This document shows positions 8,168 to 14,450 of a stretch of 17,035 bases of DNA, piece after piece. Position numbers and translations under genes: made by a program. The DNA lies in the NCBI GenBank assembly GCA_023336855.1, contig JAMBLK010000011.1:1-17035 (forward strand). The letters are read 5' to 3'. Every line of letters begins with the position of its first letter. Positions within the stretch are counted from its first letter, which is position 1. This DNA comes from Actinomycetes bacterium. Its GTDB lineage: Bacteria > Actinomycetota > Acidimicrobiia > Spongiisociales > UBA5794. A model generated the notes under the pieces. That model ran no database searches. It worked only from the letters and a program-made list of their open reading frames with translations, and was not told the DNA's origin.

Positions 8168-9052
8168 GTGCCGGGTCGGGCCTATTCGGCGCTGAGGGAG
8201 CGACTTGCCGATGTGAGCGGTGTGGTGATGCTCATCGGTGCCTCGGAGACCGGCAAGACGACTCTGGCGAAACTCTTCACCATCGATGCCCTCGATGCCG
8301 GCCGCACGGTCGCGTATATCGATGGAGACGTCGCTTCGACCGTTGCCGGGCCGCCGGGATGCGTCGGCGTGAAATTCGTGGGCGAGCCCTCTGATCTCGA
8401 TCCGTCGGTCGCACCGGCGGAGATGCGTTTCGTCGGTTCGACCAGTCCGCAAGGAGTTGTGCTCCCACACGTCGTCGCCGTGGCGTCGCTCGTTGAGGCG
8501 GCCCGTTCGCGTTCCGATCTCGTGATCGTCGACACGAGCAGTGTCGTGGGCGGTGTCGTCGGTCAGACGCTGAAATACCACCTGTGGGAGTTGACGCAGC
8601 CAACGCTCGGCGTCGCCCTTCAGCGTGGGGAGGAACTCGAACCGATCATCGGCATGCTCCGGCGGTTCCTCTCAGCGAAGATCACCACCGTGGAACCACC
8701 CGCTGACGCACCCCACCCGTCCCCGACGGATCGCCAGGTCAGGCAGTCCGATGCCTTCCGCACCGCGCTCTCTTCACCCCTTCAACGATGGCGGGTTCAA
8801 ACAACGGTGTTCGCCCCGACCCTTCCGGAGGAGTTCGATCTCGACCGACTCAACGGCATGCTGGTCGGTGTGCAAGACGATCAGGGCCACTGTCTCGGAC
8901 TCGGTGTGATCGAATCCACCGACGGCGTGCTGCGAGTCGCTACCCATCACGGCGAGGAGATGCGGGGTCTTCGGCTGGGGTCGATGAGAGTAGATCTCGA
9001 GACGTTCGACACCCAACGCGTGAGGCTCCGCCAGCTGATCTTCGGAATCTGA
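8168..9052 (+). CDS. Clp1/Grc3-like P-loop protein (putative polynucleotide 5'-hydroxyl kinase family)
   Basis: A 294-residue protein matching the layout of the Clp1 P-loop family, whose members phosphorylate RNA or DNA 5'-hydroxyl ends. Walker A is GASETGKT (24-31). The following strand ends in YIDGD (50-54) where the family has DxDxGQ, and a Walker-B-like LVIVDTSSVV (118-127) stands where the family clasp reads TxGW. The C-terminal part (VGVQDDQGHCLGLGVIE, then TPx-like and LGSMRVD) resembles the Clp1 C-terminal beta domain. The family Gln after DxDxG and the Gly-Trp of the clasp are replaced, so activity is uncertain. GTG 8168 is chosen because GGGAGG lies 6 nt upstream; a GTG one codon earlier is only 3 nt away. 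No RNA-repair partner lies nearby. Confidence 0.72.
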   Translation: MPGRAYSALRERLADVSGVVMLIGASETGKTTLAKLFTIDALDAGRTVAYIDGDVASTVAGPPGCVGVKFVGEPSDLDPSVAPAEMRFVGSTSPQGVVLPHVVAVASLVEAARSRSDLVIVDTSSVVGGVVGQTLKYHLWELTQPTLGVALQRGEELEPIIGMLRRFLSAKITTVEPPADAPHPSPTDRQVRQSDAFRTALSSPLQRWRVQTTVFAPTLPEEFDLDRLNGMLVGVQDDQGHCLGLGVIESTDGVLRVATHHGEEMRGLRLGSMRVDLETFDTQRVRLRQLIFGI

Positions 9053-9067
9053 GGCGCCTTCGGCACC

Positions 9068-9112
9068 GTACCGAGTACCCAGTATTCGGTACTCAGTATC
9101 CGGTATCCGGTA
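9068..9112. repeat. Degenerate 7-bp tandem repeat array, consensus GTAYYCR
   Basis: Six consecutive heptads (GTACCGA, GTACCCA, GTATTCG, GTACTCA, GTATCCG, GTATCCG) and a partial seventh start 15 bp after the Clp1-like stop. GTA is invariant and the other positions vary mostly by transition, which suggests constraint on the pattern and not a recent expansion. Non-coding. Confidence 0.85.
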
Positions 9113-9124
9113 AGAAATCCTTCT

Positions 9125-9152
9125 TGCTGTCTGCTGTCTGCTGTTCGCTGAA
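9125..9152. repeat. Second 7-bp tandem repeat array, TGCTGTC
   Basis: Four heptads, TGCTGTC twice, then TGCTGTT and a diverged CGCTGAA. It shares the 7-bp period with the array 13 bp upstream but has an unrelated sequence. Confidence 0.75.
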
Positions 9153-9157
9153 GATGG

Positions 9158-9237
9158 GGATGGCCCGAGGAACCTTTGCAGGTGTTCCCCGCACTTCCCC
9201 GAACGAGGTTTGACTGCTCCGGCACCTTGGGCCATCC
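9158..9237. ncRNA. Candidate structured RNA closed by a 13-bp stem
   Basis: 9158-9170 and 9225-9237 pair over 13 bp (with one G.U if read on the plus strand, an A.C mismatch on the minus strand). The enclosed 54 nt contain a smaller hairpin around 9171-9187 (AACCT-TTGC-AGGTGTT). On the minus strand its loop would be GCAA, a GNRA tetraloop, so the two strand clues conflict. It lies between convergent genes and is not part of any reading frame I trust. I checked it by eye against SRP RNA, tmRNA, RNase P, 6S and common riboswitch cores and could not match it. It may be a bidirectional terminator-like element. Confidence 0.3.
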
Positions 9238-9364
9238 ATAGTCGACCCTACGGATACTGCAAGCCGGGTTCAACCCCCCTGATCGCCCGTGGACGGGAGT
9301 TTCTCGCGCTCTTCGGCTACCTATCTCAACTCAATTGGGCCTACCTACCATCGGCGGGGACCTG

Positions 9365-9405
9365 TTCTCCACATATCCACAGCTATCCACAGGTGCTTGT
9401 GCACA
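9365..9405. other. Cluster of DnaA-box-like 9-mers in convergent intergenic region
   Basis: Four near-matches to TTATCCACA/TTGTCCACA occur within 41 bp: TTCTCCACA (9365), ATATCCACA (9373), CTATCCACA (9383) and TTGTGCACA (9397), each one mismatch from a known box form. The last lies inside the perfect palindrome TTGTGCACAA. No dnaA, dnaN or AT-rich unwinding region is nearby, so this is not evidently oriC. A DnaA-titrating site or a chance short repeat are both possible. The remaining spacer (9238-9364 and 9406-9448) holds a GGGTT-C-AACCC palindrome near 9267 and nothing else I can name. Confidence 0.4.
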
Positions 9406-9448
9406 ACGTCGTGTCAGCAAGTTCTTCTGCGAGAGTTTTCGCGCACGA

Positions 9449-10678
9449 TCATGTGCTGCGAACGATGCCGTCGTAGAGGTCGAGAAGACGATCGGCAGTC
9501 CCATCCCATGAGAACCGTGACGCGAATTCGACGGCGCCGGCCGAGAGATCCGACCGGAAAGCCGGATGATCGAGGATCGCTATCGCCGCAGCGGCGAACG
9601 AATGAGGATCGCGGTCATCGACCAACAGGCCGGACGTAGAGGCGCCGACGACGTAGGGGAGTCCACCGACACGGGCAGCCACGACCGGCAGACCAGACGC
9701 CTGAGCCTCGGCAGCAACAAGACCGAACGACTCGGAGTGTGACGGCATGACGAGGAGATCAGCGGCCCGGTAGTAGTCGACGATGCTGTCGTGAGGTTGG
9801 GGCGGGACGAATCGGACCCGTTCGGCGACACCCATGACGACGGCATGAGAGCGGAGGCTGTCAACCTCCTCTTCCCCGTTCGGCCCGCTCGGACCGCCAA
9901 CGATCATGAGCGTCGGCGGCCCCGATCCCACGGCGAGAGTCTCCGGAAGGAGCGAGAGCATGTCGATCGCCACGTCGAATCCCTTGTGTGGCTGGATCCG
10001 TCCAACACACAGGATGAGCGGCTGGTCACCAACTCCGATACGCCTTCGGGCCTCGCCACGGTCGCCGGGGGTGAACAGGGAGTGGTCGATACCGGGTTGG
10101 GAGATACAGAGTCGCTCAGGACTCGCCGCGTAGTGCTCGATCAGATCATCGAACTCGTAAGGGGTAGAGGCGATGACACAGTCCGATTCGGCGATGACCC
10201 CATCTTCGGCCCGAAGCCTGGCGGCGCTCGACGGTGACTCGTCGCGGCGTCTCGCGACGTCTTTGACTCGACCGAGCGTGTGAAACGAGTTCGCGAGCGG
10301 AAGACCGTGCGCTTCCTTGACCAGGACCCCGGCCCAGCCCGACAGCCAATAGTGGGAGTGGACCAGGTCGAATCCAGAGTTCCTGGTCTCTGCGACAACA
10401 CCCTCTCCGAACTCGGCCACATGGGTCATGAGTTCGGATATCGGCAGAGGGCGGGGCGGCCCGGCGTCGAGGTGGATGACCCGGTAGCCGTCACGGACCT
10501 CGATCACGTCGGGCAGATCGGGATCAGTGCGTCGGGTGAACACAGCGGCCTCGATGCCGCGTCTGGCCATCGTGCAGGCGAGTTCGTCGACGTAGACGTT
10601 CATTCCGCCTGCGTTACCGACACCCGGTTGCAGCAGGGGGGACGTGTGCAGAGCAAGGTAAGCGACGCGTTCGATCAC
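9449..10678 (-). CDS. mshA: GT4-family glycosyltransferase, MshA-like (D-inositol-3-phosphate glycosyltransferase)
   Basis: GT-B-fold retaining glycosyltransferase of 409 residues. MshA transfers GlcNAc from UDP-GlcNAc to 1L-myo-inositol-1-phosphate, the first step of mycothiol synthesis. MshA-like features: GGMNVYV (24-30), SFHTLGRVKD, QPGIDHSLFTPGD, the phosphate-binding GRIQPHK (R227, K232), VGGPSGPNG, and the ESFGLVAAEAQASGLPVVA nucleotide-sugar segment with E316. The length is slightly below typical actinobacterial MshA. The GTG start overlaps the TGA of the acetyltransferase gene by 4 nt, so it is the last gene of the operon. No mshB, mshC or mshD is in the window, so another GT4 role (glycolipid or sucrose-phosphate-synthase-like) remains possible. 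Confidence 0.78.
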   Translation of the reverse strand: MIERVAYLALHTSPLLQPGVGNAGGMNVYVDELACTMARRGIEAAVFTRRTDPDLPDVIEVRDGYRVIHLDAGPPRPLPISELMTHVAEFGEGVVAETRNSGFDLVHSHYWLSGWAGVLVKEAHGLPLANSFHTLGRVKDVARRRDESPSSAARLRAEDGVIAESDCVIASTPYEFDDLIEHYAASPERLCISQPGIDHSLFTPGDRGEARRRIGVGDQPLILCVGRIQPHKGFDVAIDMLSLLPETLAVGSGPPTLMIVGGPSGPNGEEEVDSLRSHAVVMGVAERVRFVPPQPHDSIVDYYRAADLLVMPSHSESFGLVAAEAQASGLPVVAARVGGLPYVVGASTSGLLVDDRDPHSFAAAAIAILDHPAFRSDLSAGAVEFASRFSWDGTADRLLDLYDGIVRST

Positions 10679-11589
10679 GGAAACTTCCCTTCGAGCACGG
10701 CCAGCGGTCGATCGACCGCACCCAACCGATACTTGTACTGCTCATCGCCCTTGAGGAAATCGAAACGCCGTAGTCCGTCATCGATCGACCGTTCGATCAT
10801 CAGCGTAAGCAGCATGATCCCCGGCGAGGCGTCGGAGGCGTGCTCGGTGTATGCCGAGTTGTAGAGGTAGAGAGCATCGGTGTCGACGAAATCGAACGCC
10901 GCTGCGACGGGTGATCCGGCGACCGTGACGAGGTCTATGGCGGCGCTCGCTCTGGTGATGAGAGCCCAGAAGAAGCGTTCCATCTCATCGGTCATGAAAC
11001 GACCCTTGTCTTCTTGCGACGATCGGTGCATCGCGATGAAGGCTTCGAACGCCTCGCGATCGGTGCGGCGTTCGAGCAGCGGCTCTCCGAGGGCGTCGAC
11101 GAACCGGCGACGTTTTCTCCTGAGCTCGTGTCGTCGTTTCTTGGGGAGCGACCCGAGCCACGCGTCGTGTTCAGCAGGGAGGTCAACAGTCAAGGTGGCA
11201 CCGTGAGGGCGGGAAGTGGAGGTGACGCCGGCAGCGGCGAGAGCCGACGCGAGCGGTTCGAGGGCTTCAACCGGGAGGCTGTCGAACGAGAAATCAGCGC
11301 CGGAGTAGCGCTTCGTCACCGAGAACATGCACTCGTCGAAAGACACGCCGAGTGGCGAGTGGTAGTCGGTCAGGTCGGCCTCACCCGAGAGACGAACTAC
11401 CCCCTGGTCGATCCAGAGAGGCACGGCCCCCGTCGCCGTGACCGCGATGGGTGTATCCGCACCTGGAGACGCTCGGTGACTTCTCCATGCGCTCAGAAAT
11501 GGCTCCGTCGGGAACGGTCCGGTCATCGGTGCAACAGGTCGAAGCGCAGTCGGGACGCCGTCCCATGAATCTACGAAGTCGAACGCCAT
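10675..11589 (-). CDS. GNAT/FemAB-like acyltransferase (CelD/BcsL, Acetyltransf_6 type)
   Basis: A 304-residue protein of the GNAT-fold group related to FemAB and CelD/BcsL transferases, many of which act on envelope polysaccharides or peptidoglycan precursors. Seen: the basic LPKKRRHELRRKRRR stretch (mid-protein), AFEAFIAMHRSSQEDKGRF, the SPVAAAFDFVDTDALYLYNSAYTEHASDASPGIMLLTLMIERSIDDG block, and the diagnostic FDFLKGDEQYK (276-286). ATG 11589 is preceded by GGGAG, which overlaps the asparaginase stop 3 nt upstream; this arrangement favours coupled translation. It overlaps the MshA-like gene downstream. It is not the two-domain mycothiol synthase MshD. Acyl donor and acceptor are unknown. 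Confidence 0.82.
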   Translation of the reverse strand: MAFDFVDSWDGVPTALRPVAPMTGPFPTEPFLSAWRSHRASPGADTPIAVTATGAVPLWIDQGVVRLSGEADLTDYHSPLGVSFDECMFSVTKRYSGADFSFDSLPVEALEPLASALAAAGVTSTSRPHGATLTVDLPAEHDAWLGSLPKKRRHELRRKRRRFVDALGEPLLERRTDREAFEAFIAMHRSSQEDKGRFMTDEMERFFWALITRASAAIDLVTVAGSPVAAAFDFVDTDALYLYNSAYTEHASDASPGIMLLTLMIERSIDDGLRRFDFLKGDEQYKYRLGAVDRPLAVLEGKFP

Positions 11590-11592
11590 CGG

Positions 11593-12519
11593 CTACTCCC
11601 GGATGAGGGCGCCGACCGGTTTGCCTCCGCCGAGCAGGGGCGGCGCTGCTTCGGCCTCGAGCGCATTGACCATCACGTCGGAGATCAGGCCGAGCTCATC
11701 GGCTGCGGCGATCACTGCTGCGACGGCGGCCTCGGACTTCCCGGCATCGGCCTTCGCCGCGACGCCGATCCCGTGACGTCCGATCCCGATCTGTCCCTCT
11801 GCCCCCACTTTGACCGGACCCCCCCACCACCGGGCCAACTTGCCGTCGGGTCGGGCGTTGTCGGCGACGAGGGCAGGGAATCGGGAGACAGCGTCGGCGG
11901 CAGGCCGGCAGCGCTCGGATGAACTCAGATTCGCGAAGGCTCGGGCGAGTCCGCGAACTGAACCGCGCAAGGTAGGAGCACCGCACCCGTCGACCCCGAC
12001 CGGCTCCGGCCGGATCCCGGTCGCGTCGGTGACGATATCGACGATTTGCCGCTGGAGCGGATGGTTCGGATCGAGATAGGTCTCGATCGGCCAGCCCTGG
12101 ATCATGCACGCTCCCAGCATGGCGGCGTGTTTTCCGGAGCAGTTGTGGAAGACCCGCTTCGGAGAGCGGATCCCCCGACGCACCTGCAGATCATTCGCCC
12201 CCTGGGAGAGGGGCCATGAAGGAGGACACCGAAGGAACGACTCGTCGAGACCGGCGTCGCCCAGGATCGATCGGACGATCGCGATATGGGCCGGCCAGCC
12301 GCCGTGGCTGGCGCTGGCAACGGCAAGGTGCTCGACCGGCAACATCAACCCTGCTTCGAGCGCCACCGTCGCCTGGAATGGTTTCACGGCTGAGCGATAG
12401 AACAACGGGCGGTCCGGGTCACCAGATCGGAGCAACTCGGTTCCGTCGGCGTCGACCGCGACAACGGACACGTCATGGATCGACTCGGCGAGACCGGTAC
12501 GGACGGTGAGGAACCGCAA
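11593..12519 (-). CDS. AnsA-type asparaginase (asparaginase II family)
   Basis: A 308-residue protein of the PF06089 asparaginase family common in actinobacteria and rhizobia, proposed to hydrolyse L-asparagine to aspartate and ammonia. This family is unrelated to the E. coli-type enzymes. Family landmarks: the N-terminal VRTGLAESIHDVSVVAVD, RSAVKPFQA (42-50, with the conserved Ser and Lys), ASASHGG (about 68-74), the NCSGKHAAML block (126-135), VDGCGAPT, and the C-terminal RPDGKLARWWGGPVKVGAEGQIGIG. The start is TTG at 12519, since family N-termini align there and no ATG or GTG is near. The Shine-Dalgarno is weak, and the gene begins 5 nt after the RsiG-like stop, so coupling may supply initiation. 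No transport gene for asparagine is adjacent. Confidence 0.87.
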   Translation of the reverse strand: MRFLTVRTGLAESIHDVSVVAVDADGTELLRSGDPDRPLFYRSAVKPFQATVALEAGLMLPVEHLAVASASHGGWPAHIAIVRSILGDAGLDESFLRCPPSWPLSQGANDLQVRRGIRSPKRVFHNCSGKHAAMLGACMIQGWPIETYLDPNHPLQRQIVDIVTDATGIRPEPVGVDGCGAPTLRGSVRGLARAFANLSSSERCRPAADAVSRFPALVADNARPDGKLARWWGGPVKVGAEGQIGIGRHGIGVAAKADAGKSEAAVAAVIAAADELGLISDVMVNALEAEAAPPLLGGGKPVGALIRE

Positions 12520-12524
12520 GGCGG

Positions 12525-13067
12525 CTACTGCTCTTCGAAGAGGCCAGTCGTGTCGACGAGCCCTTTACGATACCGGCGCGCGATCTCCTCGTTGATGCGG
12601 TCGTAGACGTCGTAGACGGCCCGACGTTGAGTTGAGACCTGCTTCTCCGCTTCGGTGAGCGTCGCCTGGATCTCCTCGAGTTCGTCATCTTCGAGACTCG
12701 GAAGATGTGCGAGAAAGCCGTCGCCGAGCACTCGATCGATCGACCGATTGCCCGTGCCGCTGAGCTCCGGAAGCGTCAGAGAGAGGTCCTTTGGGATCGT
12801 ATTGCGGCTCGGACCGTCGATCCCATCGGCGAGGATCTGAGGCAACGCCTCGATCAGCGATCGGGTCTCCTCGCCGGATCGGCGCTTCATCTCGAACGCG
12901 AGCAGATCCATACGGCCGTGGAGCATCCGACGGTAGAACGAGAACTCCGTGTCGAGGTCGTCGAGGACCCGTCTCCGATCTCTCAGTTCCTCCATCGTCA
13001 ACGAACCGAGATCCTGTACGTAGGCGGGATCGGTTACGTGATCGATACGTCTCCTGCGCAGTTCCAC
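12525..13067 (-). CDS. RsiG-like coiled-coil protein (putative c-di-GMP-responsive anti-sigma factor)
   Basis: A 180-residue protein with two long charged helices (about 24-63 and 124-168) separated by a Pro/Gly-rich linker. Streptomyces RsiG, the c-di-GMP-dependent anti-sigma factor of WhiG, carries E(X)3S(X)2R(X)3Q(X)3D on both helices of such a hairpin. Here helix 1 reads D39-S43-R46-H50-D54 and helix 2 reads E141-S145-R148-Y152-D156, with exact spacing in both. The Gln is replaced by His and Tyr, and the first Glu by Asp. The GTG at 13067 has GGGGAG 8 nt upstream; a longer in-frame extension to 13190 would run into the peptidase gene. No WhiG-like sigma gene is in the window. The family call is good; ligand binding is inferred. 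Confidence 0.78.
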   Translation of the reverse strand: MELRRRRIDHVTDPAYVQDLGSLTMEELRDRRRVLDDLDTEFSFYRRMLHGRMDLLAFEMKRRSGEETRSLIEALPQILADGIDGPSRNTIPKDLSLTLPELSGTGNRSIDRVLGDGFLAHLPSLEDDELEEIQATLTEAEKQVSTQRRAVYDVYDRINEEIARRYRKGLVDTTGLFEEQ

Positions 13068-13095
13068 TGCTACGGCTCCCCGTGTGTGCTTCGCG

Positions 13096-14241
13096 TCAGG
13101 GACAGTAGTGGCGCACAGTCGGGTAGGGATTGATCGCCACGTTACCGGGTCGGATCTCGAAGTGGACGTGTGTTGACGTATACCGGGCATTGCCGCTGTT
13201 CCCGACGTATCCGATGATCGTCCCAGCCTTGACTACCTGACCGGAAGAGATGTTGGTCGGCTGTCGCTCGAGGTGGGCGTAGTAGTAGGTGGTTCCACCT
13301 CCGTAGAGGTGTGTCGTGATGCCTCCGAGGCTGTTCGACGAGAACTTCACCCGTCCGTCGACGACCGCGACGAGCGGCGTGTTGCGCGCAGCGAACATGT
13401 CCACGCCCTTGTGTCGACGACCTCCCGACCGGGGGAAACCCCACGAGTCGATGAACGAGGCGCCGCCCTGCACGGGGCAGTAGAAGCCGGGTGTGGCAGC
13501 GGGTGGGAGCCCCGCTGCAGTCCCGGACTTGGAGTTGGCTGCTGCGACGTCTCGTGCTTTCTTGAGCGCTATCGCGGCCTGGAGCTCGCGCCGTTCCTTG
13601 GCGAGGTTGTCGATGGCAGCCTGCTCGGCTGCGCTGGCCTGGTTGTAGACGGTTCGGGATTGTTCGCTCAGCGTGTTGGCGCGATCGGCAGCGGCTGCCG
13701 TCTCTTCCTCGACGACTTCGACTTCAGCCTGCTGTGCGACGAGATCGACTTTGAGGCGACCCATCTCCCTCGCCACCGCTTGGTACCGATCGAGATCGGC
13801 GAGGTCGCGACTCGCAGCGTTATTCATGAGCTGTTGTGACGTGAGGAGATCCTGGATCGTGCCGGCCTCGAAGGCTGCGGAGACTATGGCGCGTCCACCC
13901 GACGTATACGCCTCGAGGAAGAGTTGCTGGGCGTTCTCCTTGAGGGCGCCGACCTCATCCTCGTAGGTCACGATCCTGCTCTCTGTGAGGCCGATCGTGT
14001 AGACGAGATTCTCCAACCGGCTCGTGACGATGTCGAGTTCGAGGATCGCTGCCTCGAGGTCGTCCTGTGCCTGCTGCCAACGCGAATACGCCTGTGACGT
14101 GTTCCCCTCGGCCCGCTCGACCTGGCCCTCTGCCCGGTCGACGTCACCCTCAGTCTGAGCGGACGCGCCGATGGGCACGATCGCTAGAAGTGCGACGATG
14201 AGGAGGAACAGGAGGCCGCGTTGGACGCGGTGCGAAACCAT
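13096..14241 (-). CDS. Secreted M23 peptidase with N-terminal coiled coil
   Basis: A 381-residue EnvC/RipA-like cell-wall protein. It has a signal peptide (about 1-28, ending in GASAQ), then a long coiled-coil region rich in Ala, Glu and Gln (about 30-235). A short linker leads to a C-terminal LytM/M23 zinc endopeptidase domain. Zinc ligands H277 and D281 (RHKGVD) and H360 (HVHFE) are intact, as are the catalytic H358 and H323 (YAHL), so it should be active, unlike the degenerate EnvC activators. Such proteins cut peptide cross-links of peptidoglycan during division or remodelling, and the coiled coil may restrain the active site. First gene of the five-gene operon. There is no clear Shine-Dalgarno before ATG 14241, which suggests a leaderless or nearly leaderless transcript. 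Confidence 0.9.
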   Translation of the reverse strand: MVSHRVQRGLLFLLIVALLAIVPIGASAQTEGDVDRAEGQVERAEGNTSQAYSRWQQAQDDLEAAILELDIVTSRLENLVYTIGLTESRIVTYEDEVGALKENAQQLFLEAYTSGGRAIVSAAFEAGTIQDLLTSQQLMNNAASRDLADLDRYQAVAREMGRLKVDLVAQQAEVEVVEEETAAAADRANTLSEQSRTVYNQASAAEQAAIDNLAKERRELQAAIALKKARDVAAANSKSGTAAGLPPAATPGFYCPVQGGASFIDSWGFPRSGGRRHKGVDMFAARNTPLVAVVDGRVKFSSNSLGGITTHLYGGGTTYYYAHLERQPTNISSGQVVKAGTIIGYVGNSGNARYTSTHVHFEIRPGNVAINPYPTVRHYCP

Positions 14242-14244
14242 AGG

Positions 14245-14268
14245 TGAATCAGGCTAATGCGTGATTCA
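14245..14268 (-). promoter_or_regulatory. Inverted repeat straddling the putative -10 of the five-gene operon
   Basis: TGAATCA (14245-14251) and TGATTCA (14262-14268) are perfect 7-bp inverted arms with a 10-bp spacer (17 bp centre to centre). On the minus strand the spacer contains TAGCCT (14256-14251), a TANNNT -10 candidate 9 nt before the ATG at 14241. The placement suits an operator for a dimeric repressor. No strong -35 is visible. Confidence 0.5.
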
Positions 14269-14356
14269 GGAAACGAACAGTCCGGGCTGGGAGAGTGCTG
14301 AGTGATGCCGTTGTCCAGATCGGCGGTCAGGCGCGCCAGGCGCAAGGATGAGGTTT

Positions 14357-14381
14357 CGCCACTCCTCGTGTGGGAATGGCG
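14357..14381 (-). terminator. Weak hairpin between the MoaD-CdsA-like gene and the M23 operon
   Basis: CGCCA (14357-14361) pairs with TGGCG (14377-14381), with three further inner pairs after a 1x1 mismatch. There is no T-run. It lies 70 nt past the stop of the MoaD-CdsA-like gene (minus strand) and could end that transcript or be chance. The remaining non-coding stretch 14269-14450 shows nothing else. Confidence 0.25.
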
Positions 14382-14450
14382 GAGCCGAAGCCACAGCGCG
14401 TGGTGATGCCTGATCGGCGAGATGGACGATATGCATTGCTCAGTGCACTC

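Noticed and set aside
9158..9237. SRP (4.5S) RNA
   Set aside because: The GGAA tetraloop with the conserved GGTCAGG...GGAAG...AGCAGC internal loop is absent on both strands.
8774..9273. Short frames that translate the 7-bp repeats into periodic peptides (for example YRILGTRY)
   Set aside because: The periodic peptides follow from the DNA repeat (21 nt = 3 heptads), with no ribosome-binding site or domain.
9262..9290. Possible tRNA T-arm or RNase P 3' end (AGCCGGGTTC, GGTTCAA)
   Set aside because: No matching acceptor or anticodon arms, and none of the other RNase P conserved blocks occur nearby.
13068..13190. N-terminal extension of the RsiG-like gene
   Set aside because: It would overlap the end of the M23 peptidase gene by 95 nt and encode Arg/Ser-rich sequence. 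A good ribosome-binding site precedes GTG 13067.
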